7,350 bases of DNA from Flavobacterium psychrophilum (GCA_022729635.1 DZAU01000014.1:1-7350), one strand, 5' to 3'; shown: positions 1 through 6,161, counted from the first letter of the stretch. The notes: generated by a model from the sequence alone, not told the origin. Numbers and translations are program-made.

Positions 1-347
1 ATCCGTATATGTTTACAAATCCTATTGCTGGTAAAACAGGAACAACTCAAAACCAGTCTGACGGTTGGTTTATGGGAATGGTTCCAAACCTGGTAACTGG
101 AGTTTGGGTAGGATGCGAAGACCGTTCGGCACGATTCAAAAGCCTGACTTACGGACAAGGTGCAACCGCCGCATTGCCTGTTTGGGGGTATTTTATGAAG
201 CTTTGTTACGCTGACAAAAACCTTAAAGTTTCTAAAGAAGATTTCGACAGACCGCCAAATCTTTCCATAAAAGTGGATTGTTACGTTCCTCCAAAAGTGA
301 AAGACACTACTGATATTCAACAAGATACCGAAGAATTCGAATTGTAA
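1..347 (+). CDS. Class A penicillin-binding protein (PBP1A-like), C-terminal fragment
   Basis: This is the 3' end of a gene that begins before the window; the reading frame enters at base 3 (Pro-Tyr-Met...), so the Met at base 9 is internal. About 114 residues are visible. They contain the KTG box of the penicillin-binding transpeptidase domain (K-T-G-T-T, bases 33-47), followed by the usual SDGWFMG and 'VTGVWVG' strands that close the active site. After the domain comes a 'PVWGYFMK' helix and a hydrophilic, acidic tail ending in EEFEL. Family knowledge: these enzymes are anchored in the inner membrane and cross-link peptidoglycan in the periplasm; class A members also polymerise glycan strands. 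The SxxK and SxN motifs and any glycosyltransferase domain lie outside the window, so assignment to class A (mrcA/ponA type) rests on the look of the tail. A transpeptidase is nearly certain; the class is probable. Confidence 0.85.
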   Translation, partial: PYMFTNPIAGKTGTTQNQSDGWFMGMVPNLVTGVWVGCEDRSARFKSLTYGQGATAALPVWGYFMKLCYADKNLKVSKEDFDRPPNLSIKVDCYVPPKVKDTTDIQQDTEEFEL

Positions 348-352
348 ATGTC

Positions 353-527
353 ATTAAGTTAAGGCTCTTGGCCGTCTCTTCGAGTGATTTTTAATAGTAA
401 TGCGACAGCTTTACTATTAAAAATTGTATCGAGAAGCCTAAAACAGGAGAGTTCTCGATACATTTTATTAAAAAATGCGATAGCTTTTTTTAATAAAATA
501 CTCGAACAGACGAATTCTTAACTTAAT
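353..527. repeat. Large symmetric palindromic element with three hairpin arms
   Basis: This element fills most of the spacer between the penicillin-binding protein and scoA. Outer arms 353-363 and 517-527 are perfect complements (11 bp), and 373-385 pairs with 500-512 (12 of 13, one C-C mismatch at 378/507). Inside are three consecutive hairpins: 387-400/411-424 (14 bp), 425-435/452-462 (11 bp, TGTATCGAGAA with its complement) and 463-475/486-498 (13 bp). The first and third stems are unrelated AT-rich sequences, yet their 10-nt tips are TGCGACAGCT (401-410) and TGCGATAGCT (476-485). The arms abut without gaps (386/387, 424/425, 462/463, 498/499), which gives a fully paired four-way junction. 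No transposase lies nearby. It could be a repetitive, REP-like or MITE-like element, a transcription barrier, or a structured RNA. From memory, similar 'TTCGAGT...TATCGAGAA' modules are common between Flavobacterium genes, but that has not been checked. Confidence 0.85.
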
Positions 528-531
528 AATA

Positions 532-559
532 TTGATAGTAAACCGGCAAAGTAAATTCG
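532..559 (+). promoter_or_regulatory. Candidate Bacteroidota-type promoter for scoA
   Basis: A TTG at 532-534 is followed, after 17 bases, by TAAATTCG at 552-559, one mismatch from the Bacteroidota -7 consensus TAnnTTTG. The start would fall around base 565, about a dozen bases before the scoA ATG. It lies just outside the palindromic element. Such short motifs occur by chance, so support is modest. Confidence 0.3.
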
Positions 560-577
560 TGTCAAATATAACCCGAT

Positions 578-1276
578 ATGATCAACAAAAAAGTCAACAA
601 CGTACAAGAAGCACTCCAAGGAATCGAAACTGGAATGACCTTAATGCTGGGTGGTTTCGGATTGTGTGGTATTCCCGAAAATTCCATTGCAGAGCTAGTC
701 AAAAAAGAAACCAACAATCTTACCTGTATTTCTAACAATGCTGGTGTCGATGACTTTGGTCTTGGATTGCTTTTACAAAAAAAACAAATCAAAAAAATGA
801 TTTCTTCCTATGTGGGAGAAAATGCCGAATTCGAACGCCAAATGCTTTCCGGCGAACTCGAAGTAGAGCTCGTTCCGCAAGGAACTTTAGCCGAACGTTG
901 TCGGGCTGCCCAAACCGGAATTCCCGCTTTTTTCACTCCGGCAGGTTTCGGAACCGAAGTCGCCATTGGCAAAGAAACCCGGGAATTCAACGGAAAAATG
1001 CACGTAATGGAATTGGCATTCAAAGCCGATTTTGCCATTGTAAAAGCTTGGAAAGGCGACACGGCAGGAAATCTCATCTTCAAAGGAACTGCCCGAAATT
1101 TCAATCCTTGTATGGCTGGTGCCGCAAAAATCACCATCGCCGAAGTCGAAGAATTAGTCGAAGCCGGAACACTCGACCCCAATCAAATTCACATTCCCGG
1201 AATATTCGTGCAACGCATTTTTCAAGGAGAGAAATACGAAAAAAGGATTGAGCAGAGAACTGTGAGAAAAAGATAA
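578..1276 (+). CDS. scoA: Succinyl-CoA:3-ketoacid CoA-transferase subunit A
   Basis: The 232-aa product is full length for the alpha subunit of family I CoA-transferases (usually about 230 aa). The glycine-rich stretch [10 protein letters not shown] (residues 25-34), the '[14 protein letters not shown]' segment, '[12 protein letters not shown]' and the closing '[13 protein letters not shown]' are typical of ScoA-type proteins. With subunit B it forms the cytoplasmic enzyme that moves CoA from succinyl-CoA to acetoacetate or related 3-keto acids, serving catabolism of ketone bodies and some amino acids. The catalytic glutamate is on the other subunit. ATG 578 is chosen because translation from there gives the expected family N-terminus, with an A-rich leader and no Shine-Dalgarno. 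Partner scoB starts about 750 bp downstream instead of directly after this gene, because of an intervening AT-rich gene. The exact acyl specificity cannot be read from the sequence. Confidence 0.93.
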   Translation: MINKKVNNVQEALQGIETGMTLMLGGFGLCGIPENSIAELVKKETNNLTCISNNAGVDDFGLGLLLQKKQIKKMISSYVGENAEFERQMLSGELEVELVPQGTLAERCRAAQTGIPAFFTPAGFGTEVAIGKETREFNGKMHVMELAFKADFAIVKAWKGDTAGNLIFKGTARNFNPCMAGAAKITIAEVEELVEAGTLDPNQIHIPGIFVQRIFQGEKYEKRIEQRTVRKR

Positions 1277-1317
1277 TAATTTATAGTTAGACGAAAGCTT
1301 CCCAAAAAATAAGAGTA

Positions 1318-1923
1318 ATGGAATTTACAATTCAAACAACAAAAAGAAAACAAAGTTTTTGGAATAACTTTTTTGTCGAAAGCGCAATGAAGTATATTGT
1401 TCTTCCTATTATTCTTGTTCTTACAATTTTAGCATCAATTATTATTTTTATTTATGAATTTATAAAGGAAAAAATATTCCGAGTAAAAAAGAGTAAGTAT
1501 AAAATTGCTGAAGATATATTAATAGAAAACGATAACTTCAAGCTAACTAAAGAATACGTAATGGGTGGAATTGAAGAATATAAAATGGCTACTGATTTTT
1601 TATATTCTTTTGTTGATTATGATGATGATATAGAAATATTCAAGGTTGTAAACAACACTAATCCAACTGAGTTAGATAATGAATATTTAACAGGATTATT
1701 TATTGAATCAGAAAATGAAATTATATTGCAGCGAATTAAATATGATGATGGGGGTGAACTTACTTCTGATTTAATTGGGTTTGATTCAAACAGCGGGAAA
1801 ATTAAAAGCTATATCGAAATTGGAATTTTCTTCTTGAATAAATTTGATAAAAAAAAGGAATTAATTTTAGGGTGGAGCAAAACGGAAGAAATACAACTAA
1901 AAATTAACAAAGCCATCACTTAA
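1318..1923 (+). CDS. Unrecognised single-pass membrane protein inserted between scoA and scoB
   Basis: This 201-aa protein is not one I recognise. A hydrophobic segment at about residues 25-47 (YIVLPIILVLTILASIIIF) is flanked by basic residues, more strongly on the C-terminal side (KEKIFRVKKSKYK). This suggests one membrane helix with a cytoplasmic domain of about 150 residues, though orientation is uncertain. That domain is rich in charged residues and short beta-like strands, with an acidic run DYDDDIE (100-106) and no visible catalytic motif. Composition differs sharply from its neighbours: five 60-base lines within it total about 27% G+C, against 52-57% in sampled lines of scoA and scoB. 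Its 41-bp upstream and 105-bp downstream spacers place it on the same strand as the operon, so it may be co-transcribed. A shorter start at Met24 (base 1387) is possible. A horizontally acquired cargo gene, for example an immunity-like protein, is conceivable but unsupported. Confidence 0.75.
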   Translation: MEFTIQTTKRKQSFWNNFFVESAMKYIVLPIILVLTILASIIIFIYEFIKEKIFRVKKSKYKIAEDILIENDNFKLTKEYVMGGIEEYKMATDFLYSFVDYDDDIEIFKVVNNTNPTELDNEYLTGLFIESENEIILQRIKYDDGGELTSDLIGFDSNSGKIKSYIEIGIFFLNKFDKKKELILGWSKTEEIQLKINKAIT

Positions 1924-2028
1924 CATCCACTATAATGGATTTGGGAAATGGGCTTAATGAAAAAACAGTTTTAATCAATCAAAACTTAAATGACCTTATA
2001 TTCCTTATATGGTTCAAAACAAAAAATT

Positions 2029-2685
2029 ATGCTAACAAAAGAAGACATCGCAAAACGAATAGCCCAAGAAGTTCAAAATAATTATTTTGTAAACCTTGGA
2101 ATCGGCATTCCAACTCTAGTGGCAAATTATATCCCAAAAGGAATTGACGTCGAATTTCAAAGTGAAAACGGCGTTCTCGGAATGGGGCCTTTCCCTTTCG
2201 ATGGCGAAGAAGACGCTGATTTAATTAACGCCGGAAAACAAACCATCACCACTTTAAAAGGCGCTTCTTTCTTTGATTCGTCGATGAGTTTCGGGATGAT
2301 TCGCGGGCAACATGTAGATTTGACGATTCTTGGCGCAATGGAAGTTGCCGAAAACGGCGATATTGCCAACTGGAAAATCCCCGGTAAAATGGTCAAAGGA
2401 ATGGGTGGAGCAATGGATTTAGTCGCTTCGGCCGAAAATATTATCGTGGCAATGATGCATGTAAACAAAGCAGGAGAATCAAAAATATTGAAAAAATGTA
2501 CTTTGCCATTAACAGGCGTAGGCTGTGTGAAAAAAGTCGTAACCGAGTTAGCCGTTCTCGAAGTAACGCCAAAAGGTTTTAAACTCTTAGAAAGAGCACC
2601 AGGCATTTCCGTAGAACACATTATCGCTTCCACCGAAGCCACTTTGATTATTGAAGGAGAAATTCCTGAAATGGTGATTGAATAA
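2029..2685 (+). CDS. scoB: Succinyl-CoA:3-ketoacid CoA-transferase subunit B
   Basis: The product from ATG 2029 is 218 aa, the normal size for the beta subunit. It carries the family I catalytic glutamate in SENG (Glu46), which forms the covalent glutamyl-CoA thioester during transfer. Other hallmarks are the 'VNLGIGIPTLVANY' glycine-rich segment (22-34), 'GMIRGQHVDLTILGAMEV', 'GMGGAMDL' and 'LPLTGVGCV'. An in-frame ATG at 1990 would add 13 residues (MTLYSLYGSKQKI) that do not look like the family N-terminus, so MLTKEDIAKRIA is preferred. It pairs with ScoA to make the cytoplasmic enzyme that activates acetoacetate with succinyl-CoA. The two subunits are encoded in the same direction but are separated by an unrelated AT-rich gene, so its expression may depend on read-through or on a promoter in 1924-2028. 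The 3' end is intact and converges on the minus-strand gene ending at 2808. Confidence 0.93.
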   Translation: MLTKEDIAKRIAQEVQNNYFVNLGIGIPTLVANYIPKGIDVEFQSENGVLGMGPFPFDGEEDADLINAGKQTITTLKGASFFDSSMSFGMIRGQHVDLTILGAMEVAENGDIANWKIPGKMVKGMGGAMDLVASAENIIVAMMHVNKAGESKILKKCTLPLTGVGCVKKVVTELAVLEVTPKGFKLLERAPGISVEHIIASTEATLIIEGEIPEMVIE

Positions 2686-2751
2686 AAAAACACCGCAGAT
2701 TCGCAAATTATAAATCTCAAAAACTTTGAAATAATTTGCGAATTTGCAGTG
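2684..2751 (-). terminator. Probable minus-strand terminator made of a long inverted repeat
   Basis: Arms 2691-2711 and 2731-2751 match in 19 of 21 positions (one further G-T pair possible) around a 19-nt loop. Read on the minus strand, the stem is followed at once by seven T residues (2690-2684), as in an intrinsic terminator, so it would end transcription of the membrane-protein gene stopping at 2808. On the plus strand no T-run follows, so it would not obviously stop scoB transcription. The arms may also be one copy of a dispersed intergenic repeat. Confidence 0.6.
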
Positions 2752-2760
2752 ATAAAAAAG

Positions 2761-2800
2761 CTTTGCGAACCTTGCGAAAACTTTGCGTCTTTGTGGTTAA
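2761..2800. repeat. Degenerate 10-nt tandem repeat (CTTTGCGAAC-like)
   Basis: CTTTGCGAAC (2761-2770), CTTGCGAAAA (2771-2780), CTTTGCGTCT (2781-2790) and TTGTGGTTAA (2791-2800) form a 10-base register that decays towards the right. It lies in the convergent spacer between scoB and the minus-strand membrane gene, directly beside the terminator hairpin. I recall similar 'TTTGCG...CTTTGTGGTTAAA' strings as frequent intergenic sequence in Flavobacteria; this is from memory only. Confidence 0.5.
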
Positions 2801-2807
2801 ATTTTCT

Positions 2808-4247
2808 CTAAAAAAACCAAGTCGCCACAAAAATAGCTGTGATTACGCAAATTAAATCTACCAAAAGCATCGTTCCCAGTGCATATCTGGTATTTTTGAT
2901 GTTAACGGAACCAAAATAAACCGCTATTACATAAAAAGTACTTTCGGCACTGCATTGAAAAATACTACTTAACCTCGCCGTTAAGGAATCGGCACCAAAA
3001 GTATTCATCGAATCTATCAAAAACCCTCTTGATCCCGCAGAACTAAATGGTCTTAGCAATGCTACTGGTAAAGCATCGGTGATTTCTTTGCTTACTCCCA
3101 TATTCGAAAAAGCAAAAGCAATCCAATTACTGATAATTTCAAATAATCCACTGTTTCTGAATAAAGAAATAGCAACCAACATTCCCAAAACATAAGGGAA
3201 AATGGTTACGCCAGTTTTAACACCATTATTGGCTCCTACCACAAAGGCTTCATAAACCGTTGTATTAGCTTCGGTAAATTTCTTCTCCTTCTTGAAAGAA
3301 AATAACAACGTAAAAAGAATAATCCCTACCAATATCAAGGCTGAAAGATTGGATGTGAAATAGTTTTTACCTATTAAATCCAAATGGTTTACATACATCA
3401 GCAAACCTACAATTGCAGCAATTAAAACCATTAATGTTAGTACTAAAGAAGCGCTTTTGAAATTAATTTTTTGTTTAATTCCAACGATAAGAAAAGCAGC
3501 AATTGTACCGACAAAAGAGGTGATTATACACGGCAACATCACATCGGCAGGGTTGCTGGCATTGGCAGCAGCACGATAGCCAATAATAGAAGTTGCTATT
3601 AAGGTAAGTCCGGAAGCGTGCAGACACATAAACATAATTTGAGCATCACTAGCCTTGTCTTTTTCGGGATTTATTTCCTGTAAACTTTCCATCGCTTTCA
3701 ATCCAAAAGGTGTAGCTGCTGAATCCAATCCTAAGAAATTGGCAGAAAAGTTTAAAGTCATATAGGAAATCGACGGGTGGTTTTTGGGAATACTTGGAAA
3801 CACTTTTACGAATACCGGACTCAATCCTTTTGCTAATTTTTCTGATGCTCCAGAAATAATTAAAAGTTCCATCAAGCCACAGAAAAAAGCCAAATAAGCC
3901 ATAAGTGGCAGAATCAAATCAAGTAAGGTGCTTTTACAAGTTGGCAATAAACCATCGGATTTTTGAACGCCACTAAAGATTTTCACTACTTTGTTTTTAT
4001 AGACATAAGTAGTATCGGCGTTGAGCGTATCGCGGTTGACAATAAAGATTTTTTCTTCCGATTTATTGATGCTGTCTTTTATAAAAACAGGAATCTGATC
4101 CATATATTTTTCCGAAATTAAAATAGGATCGTCCTTTTTTCCGTTTAAAACATTGTCTATCGTGTAATTGTTCCCTGAAAACAAACTGAAAACCACAAAT
4201 GCAATCGAAGAAATAAAAATCACCAGCCAAAATCTACTTAATACCAT
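2808..4247 (-). CDS. Fused SpmA/SpmB-like nucleoside-recognition (Gate) membrane protein
   Basis: The 479-aa protein joins two Gate-type modules that are separate proteins, SpmA and SpmB, in spore formers. After an N-terminal membrane helix (about 6-23) comes a hydrophilic region (25-103), probably extracytoplasmic. The SpmA-like half (about 106-260) has the signature LNFSANFLGLDSAATPFG (165-182). The SpmB-like half (about 300-479) has EAFVVGANNGVKTG (333-346), LRPFSSAGSRGF (398-409) and a polytopic C-terminus. Several hydrophobic helices place it in the inner membrane. Family knowledge: SpmA/B affect spore core dehydration in Bacillus, and Gate domains also occur in nucleoside transporters; in non-sporulating Bacteroidota the substrate is unknown. 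It is last in the minus-strand series, with a hairpin 33 bp upstream of its ATG and a terminator after it. Family assignment is secure; function is not. Confidence 0.88.
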   Translation of the reverse strand: MVLSRFWLVIFISSIAFVVFSLFSGNNYTIDNVLNGKKDDPILISEKYMDQIPVFIKDSINKSEEKIFIVNRDTLNADTTYVYKNKVVKIFSGVQKSDGLLPTCKSTLLDLILPLMAYLAFFCGLMELLIISGASEKLAKGLSPVFVKVFPSIPKNHPSISYMTLNFSANFLGLDSAATPFGLKAMESLQEINPEKDKASDAQIMFMCLHASGLTLIATSIIGYRAAANASNPADVMLPCIITSFVGTIAAFLIVGIKQKINFKSASLVLTLMVLIAAIVGLLMYVNHLDLIGKNYFTSNLSALILVGIILFTLLFSFKKEKKFTEANTTVYEAFVVGANNGVKTGVTIFPYVLGMLVAISLFRNSGLFEIISNWIAFAFSNMGVSKEITDALPVALLRPFSSAGSRGFLIDSMNTFGADSLTARLSSIFQCSAESTFYVIAVYFGSVNIKNTRYALGTMLLVDLICVITAIFVATWFF

Positions 4248-4279
4248 AATTTATAATTTTTGTAAATGTAATAATTTAG

Positions 4280-4318
4280 TTTAACCCTGACAGGGTTTTG
4301 AGCCCTGTCAGGGTTAAA
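4280..4318. repeat. Perfect 16-bp hairpin, possible exonuclease-gene terminator
   Basis: Arms 4280-4295 and 4303-4318 are perfect complements around a 7-nt loop (4296-4302). The core of each arm, CCCTGACAGGG and CCCTGTCAGGG, is itself an interrupted palindrome, so each half could form a dyad site alone. On the minus strand the hairpin begins 7 bases after the exonuclease stop codon, a terminator-like position, but the tract beyond it (TAAACTAAATTATT) has no clean T-run. It could equally be a dispersed palindromic repeat. Confidence 0.7.
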
Positions 4319-4325
4319 TATCGAA

Positions 4326-5039
4326 TTAAACGTGAATAATCTCTTCCTCAATCAGCAAATCTTCACGTCGAAGTCGAAGGAAAATCTGCGCCACAGCAAT
4401 GGTATCTTTCTCGCAATAGGTTACAATTCTATCAATATCTTTTTCTACATAAAAAACGTGACCCACTTGACTGCCGTCGATATCGCCTTTTGAAGAAGGA
4501 ATTCCAAGCACTTTACACATTAATTTCAAGGAAGTAAAATGTTTGTAATCGCCAAATTTCCACAATTCTAAAGTGTCTAAATGTGGGATTTCCCAAGGTT
4601 TTTTCCCGAATAAATTGAGCTTGTTTGGAATGGCAATTTCATTAATAATCATTCTTCTGGCAATAAACGGAATGTCGAATTCCTTGGCGTTATGCCCACA
4701 CAAAACATTTTGTGGCTGATTGTAGTGATTGTTCAGTAAATTCGAAAAATCTTTTAGAATTTTCTTTTCTTCTCCAAAAAAAGAGGTCACTCTAAAATTT
4801 CGTACATCGCCTTTATTCGTAAAATACCCAACAGAAATACAGACGATTTTCCCAAACTCAGCCCAAATTCCGGCACGTTCATAAAAATCTTCTGCAGTAT
4901 ATTCTTCTTTGCGTTGGTATTGGGTTTTATGTTCCCAGAGCTCTTTCATTTCAGAGTCCAAAGAATTGAAATTTTCTACTTCCGGAACGGTTTCGATGTC
5001 GAGAAACAGAATGTTGTTGAGGTTGATTTTTTCTATCAT
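4326..5039 (-). CDS. Stand-alone DEDDy 3'-5' exonuclease (PolB exonuclease-domain-like)
   Basis: The 237-aa protein has the RNase H-fold exonuclease signatures in order. Exo I is FLDIET with Asp14 and Glu16; Exo II is GHNAKEFDIPF with Asp122; Exo III is YCEKD (208-212), giving the YxxxD spacing of the DEDDy class. A further LDT (Asp155) lies between Exo II and III. All four metal-binding acidic residues (Asp14, Glu16, Asp122, Asp212) and the Tyr are present, so it should be active with two metal ions on DNA or RNA 3' ends. It matches the free-standing family related to the proofreading domain of family B polymerases (Pfam DNA_pol_B_exo2 type), not RNase T or DnaQ. No polymerase domain follows. 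It lies 95 bp downstream of the methyltransferase gene on the same strand, with an inverted repeat between. The physiological substrate is unknown. Confidence 0.88.
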   Translation of the reverse strand: MIEKINLNNILFLDIETVPEVENFNSLDSEMKELWEHKTQYQRKEEYTAEDFYERAGIWAEFGKIVCISVGYFTNKGDVRNFRVTSFFGEEKKILKDFSNLLNNHYNQPQNVLCGHNAKEFDIPFIARRMIINEIAIPNKLNLFGKKPWEIPHLDTLELWKFGDYKHFTSLKLMCKVLGIPSSKGDIDGSQVGHVFYVEKDIDRIVTYCEKDTIAVAQIFLRLRREDLLIEEEIIHV

Positions 5040-5053
5040 AATTTAATTTTTGA

Positions 5054-5127
5054 GCCACGAATTCACGAATTTAAAGAAAAATAGATGAGCTTGTGACAAA
5101 AAGATAGAAAATTAGTGAATTCGTGGC
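5054..5127. repeat. Inverted repeat GCCACGAATTCAC...GTGAATTCGTGGC
   Basis: Arms 5054-5066 and 5115-5127 are perfect 13-bp complements. The pairing continues inward with 5 of 6 more positions (5067-5072 with 5109-5114), leaving a loop of about 36 nt. It fills the spacer between the methyltransferase stop and the exonuclease start. On the minus strand no T-run follows the stem, so a classic terminator is unlikely; it would sit in the leader of the exonuclease mRNA if the two genes are co-transcribed. The half-motif GCCACGAA recurs at 6154-6161. Confidence 0.75.
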
Positions 5128-5134
5128 AACCCTT

Positions 5135-5605
5135 TCAAAATAAACTTTGTTGTGTAGTAGGGTTTTCGTGTTCCAACAGCCACTTTTTGCGCCACAATCC
5201 GCCAGCATAACCAGTCAGTGAACCATCTGTGCCAATAACTCTGTGGCAAGGAATTACAATCCAAAGCGGGTTTTTCCCATTGGCGGAAGCCACAGCACGA
5301 ATCGCTTTAACATCGCCCAATTTCTTTGATAATTCCATATAACTCATCATTTTTCCAAAAGGAATTTCGAGTAATGCTCTCCACACTTTTTGCTGAAATT
5401 CGGTTCCGGATGGATTTAATTTAAAAGTAAAATCGGTTCTTTTCCCTTCGAAATATTCATTGAGTTGAGAAACTACTTCTTGTAAAACTGCTGGAATTGT
5501 TGTGAAAACTTCTCCTTCATCTAATACAGAAATTATAGAAATGCCATTTTCATCGCCCATTATTTTGGCGATTCCTAAAGGGGTTTTAATGTATGTGGTT
5601 TCCAT
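5135..5605 (-). CDS. ogt: Methylated-DNA--protein-cysteine methyltransferase (O6-alkylguanine)
   Basis: The 156-aa protein carries the suicidal alkyl-acceptor motif IPCHRV with Cys120, preceded by the GKNP loop (Asn112) and the arginine-finger segment AIRAVASANG (Arg103). Tyr89 in MSYMEL corresponds to the active-site-side Tyr of the family, and FQQKVWRALLEIPFG begins the helix-turn-helix DNA-binding domain. The N-terminal half (1-62) is a short, degenerate RNase H-like cap. It transfers the alkyl group from O6-methylguanine in DNA to its own cysteine, in the cytoplasm, without cofactors. It has no AraC/AdaA domain, so it is an Ogt/MGMT type and not an Ada regulator. It starts 22 bp after the thioesterase stop, which suggests co-transcription. 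The C-terminus ends in QQSLF, resembling a sliding-clamp-binding peptide. The start at 5605 gives the normal family length. Confidence 0.95.
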   Translation of the reverse strand: METTYIKTPLGIAKIMGDENGISIISVLDEGEVFTTIPAVLQEVVSQLNEYFEGKRTDFTFKLNPSGTEFQQKVWRALLEIPFGKMMSYMELSKKLGDVKAIRAVASANGKNPLWIVIPCHRVIGTDGSLTGYAGGLWRKKWLLEHENPTTQQSLF

Positions 5606-5627
5606 TTTATAAAAGCAGCACTATGTT

Positions 5628-6137
5628 TCACTCAAACAACGCTTTCAATTCCGTAGCTTCTTCGGGTTTTATTTTTCCTGCTAGTAGCAAACTCAATTGT
5701 TTTCTTCTCAAAGCGGCATCAAATCGTAGAATTTCGAGTTCGGTTTCGGGAATAATTTCTGGAACTTCAACCGGTTTCCCGGTTTCGTCCACAGCCACAA
5801 AAGTATAAATGGCTTCGTTGGCTTTGGTTCTTTCGCCAGAAAGTCGGTCTTCGACCCAAACATCAATGTAAATTTCCATTGAGGTTTTGAATGCTCTAGA
5901 TACTTTCGCCTCAACAATAACAACGCTTCCCAACGGAATTGCTTTATTGAAAGCTACGTGATTTACGGATGCAGTTACGCCAATTCTGCGCGAATGTCTT
6001 CCGGCCGAAATGCTTGCGGCACGATCCATTCGAGCTAATAATTCGCCACCAAAAAGATTATTCAAAGGATTTGTTTCGCTTGGCAAAACCAAATCAGTCA
6101 ATACCGTCAAAGATTCAGAAGGATGTTTTGCAGTCAT
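5628..6137 (-). CDS. Acyl-CoA thioesterase, single hotdog domain (YciA/ACOT7-like)
   Basis: From the ATG at 6137 the product is 169 aa, a standard length. The hotdog-fold active-site segment NPLNNLFGGELLARMD (23-38) carries the Asn (26/27) and Asp38 typical of YciA and ACOT7-type thioesterases, followed by the VTASVNHVAF strand (54-63). A charged C-terminal helix (RRKQLSLLL...EEATELKALFE) resembles the tail of the cytosolic ACOT7 group. It hydrolyses acyl-CoA to free acid and CoA in the cytoplasm, probably as a hexamer by family analogy; chain-length preference cannot be told. The frame stays open to an ATG at 6179, but those 14 extra residues (MSRRGEFVAKKNKF) are encoded by a GC-rich palindrome and repeat sequence and would precede the predicted transcription start, so 6137 is preferred. 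It is followed 22 bp later by ogt, probably in one transcript. Confidence 0.93.
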   Translation of the reverse strand: MTAKHPSESLTVLTDLVLPSETNPLNNLFGGELLARMDRAASISAGRHSRRIGVTASVNHVAFNKAIPLGSVVIVEAKVSRAFKTSMEIYIDVWVEDRLSGERTKANEAIYTFVAVDETGKPVEVPEIIPETELEILRFDAALRRKQLSLLLAGKIKPEEATELKALFE

Positions 6138-6161
6138 AAATTTATTTTTTTTTGCCACGAA

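Noticed and set aside
9..347. Short gene starting at ATG 9
   Set aside because: The frame is open to the window edge and the residues are the KTG end of a penicillin-binding protein, so the Met is internal.
353..527. CRISPR-like array
   Set aside because: There is no regularly spaced direct repeat with unique spacers; the structure is a nested palindrome.
808..1182. Antisense open frame inside scoA
   Set aside because: It mirrors a strongly recognisable coding gene, and its translation has no family features; it is a by-product of codon bias on the other strand.
1990..2028. Upstream ATG start for scoB
   Set aside because: The 13 added residues do not resemble the CoA-transferase N-terminus, while MLTKEDIAKRIA does.
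2157..2720. 187-codon antisense open frame across scoB
   Set aside because: It lies opposite a clear CoA-transferase subunit, starts inside it, and its translation has no recognisable domain.
2808..4247. A sporulation function for the Spm-like protein
   Set aside because: Nothing else here concerns sporulation and the lineage suggested does not sporulate; the name reflects homology only.
5054..5127. Intrinsic terminator for ogt
   Set aside because: The stem has a loop of about 36 nt and no following T-run on the minus strand, so it is recorded as a repeat instead.
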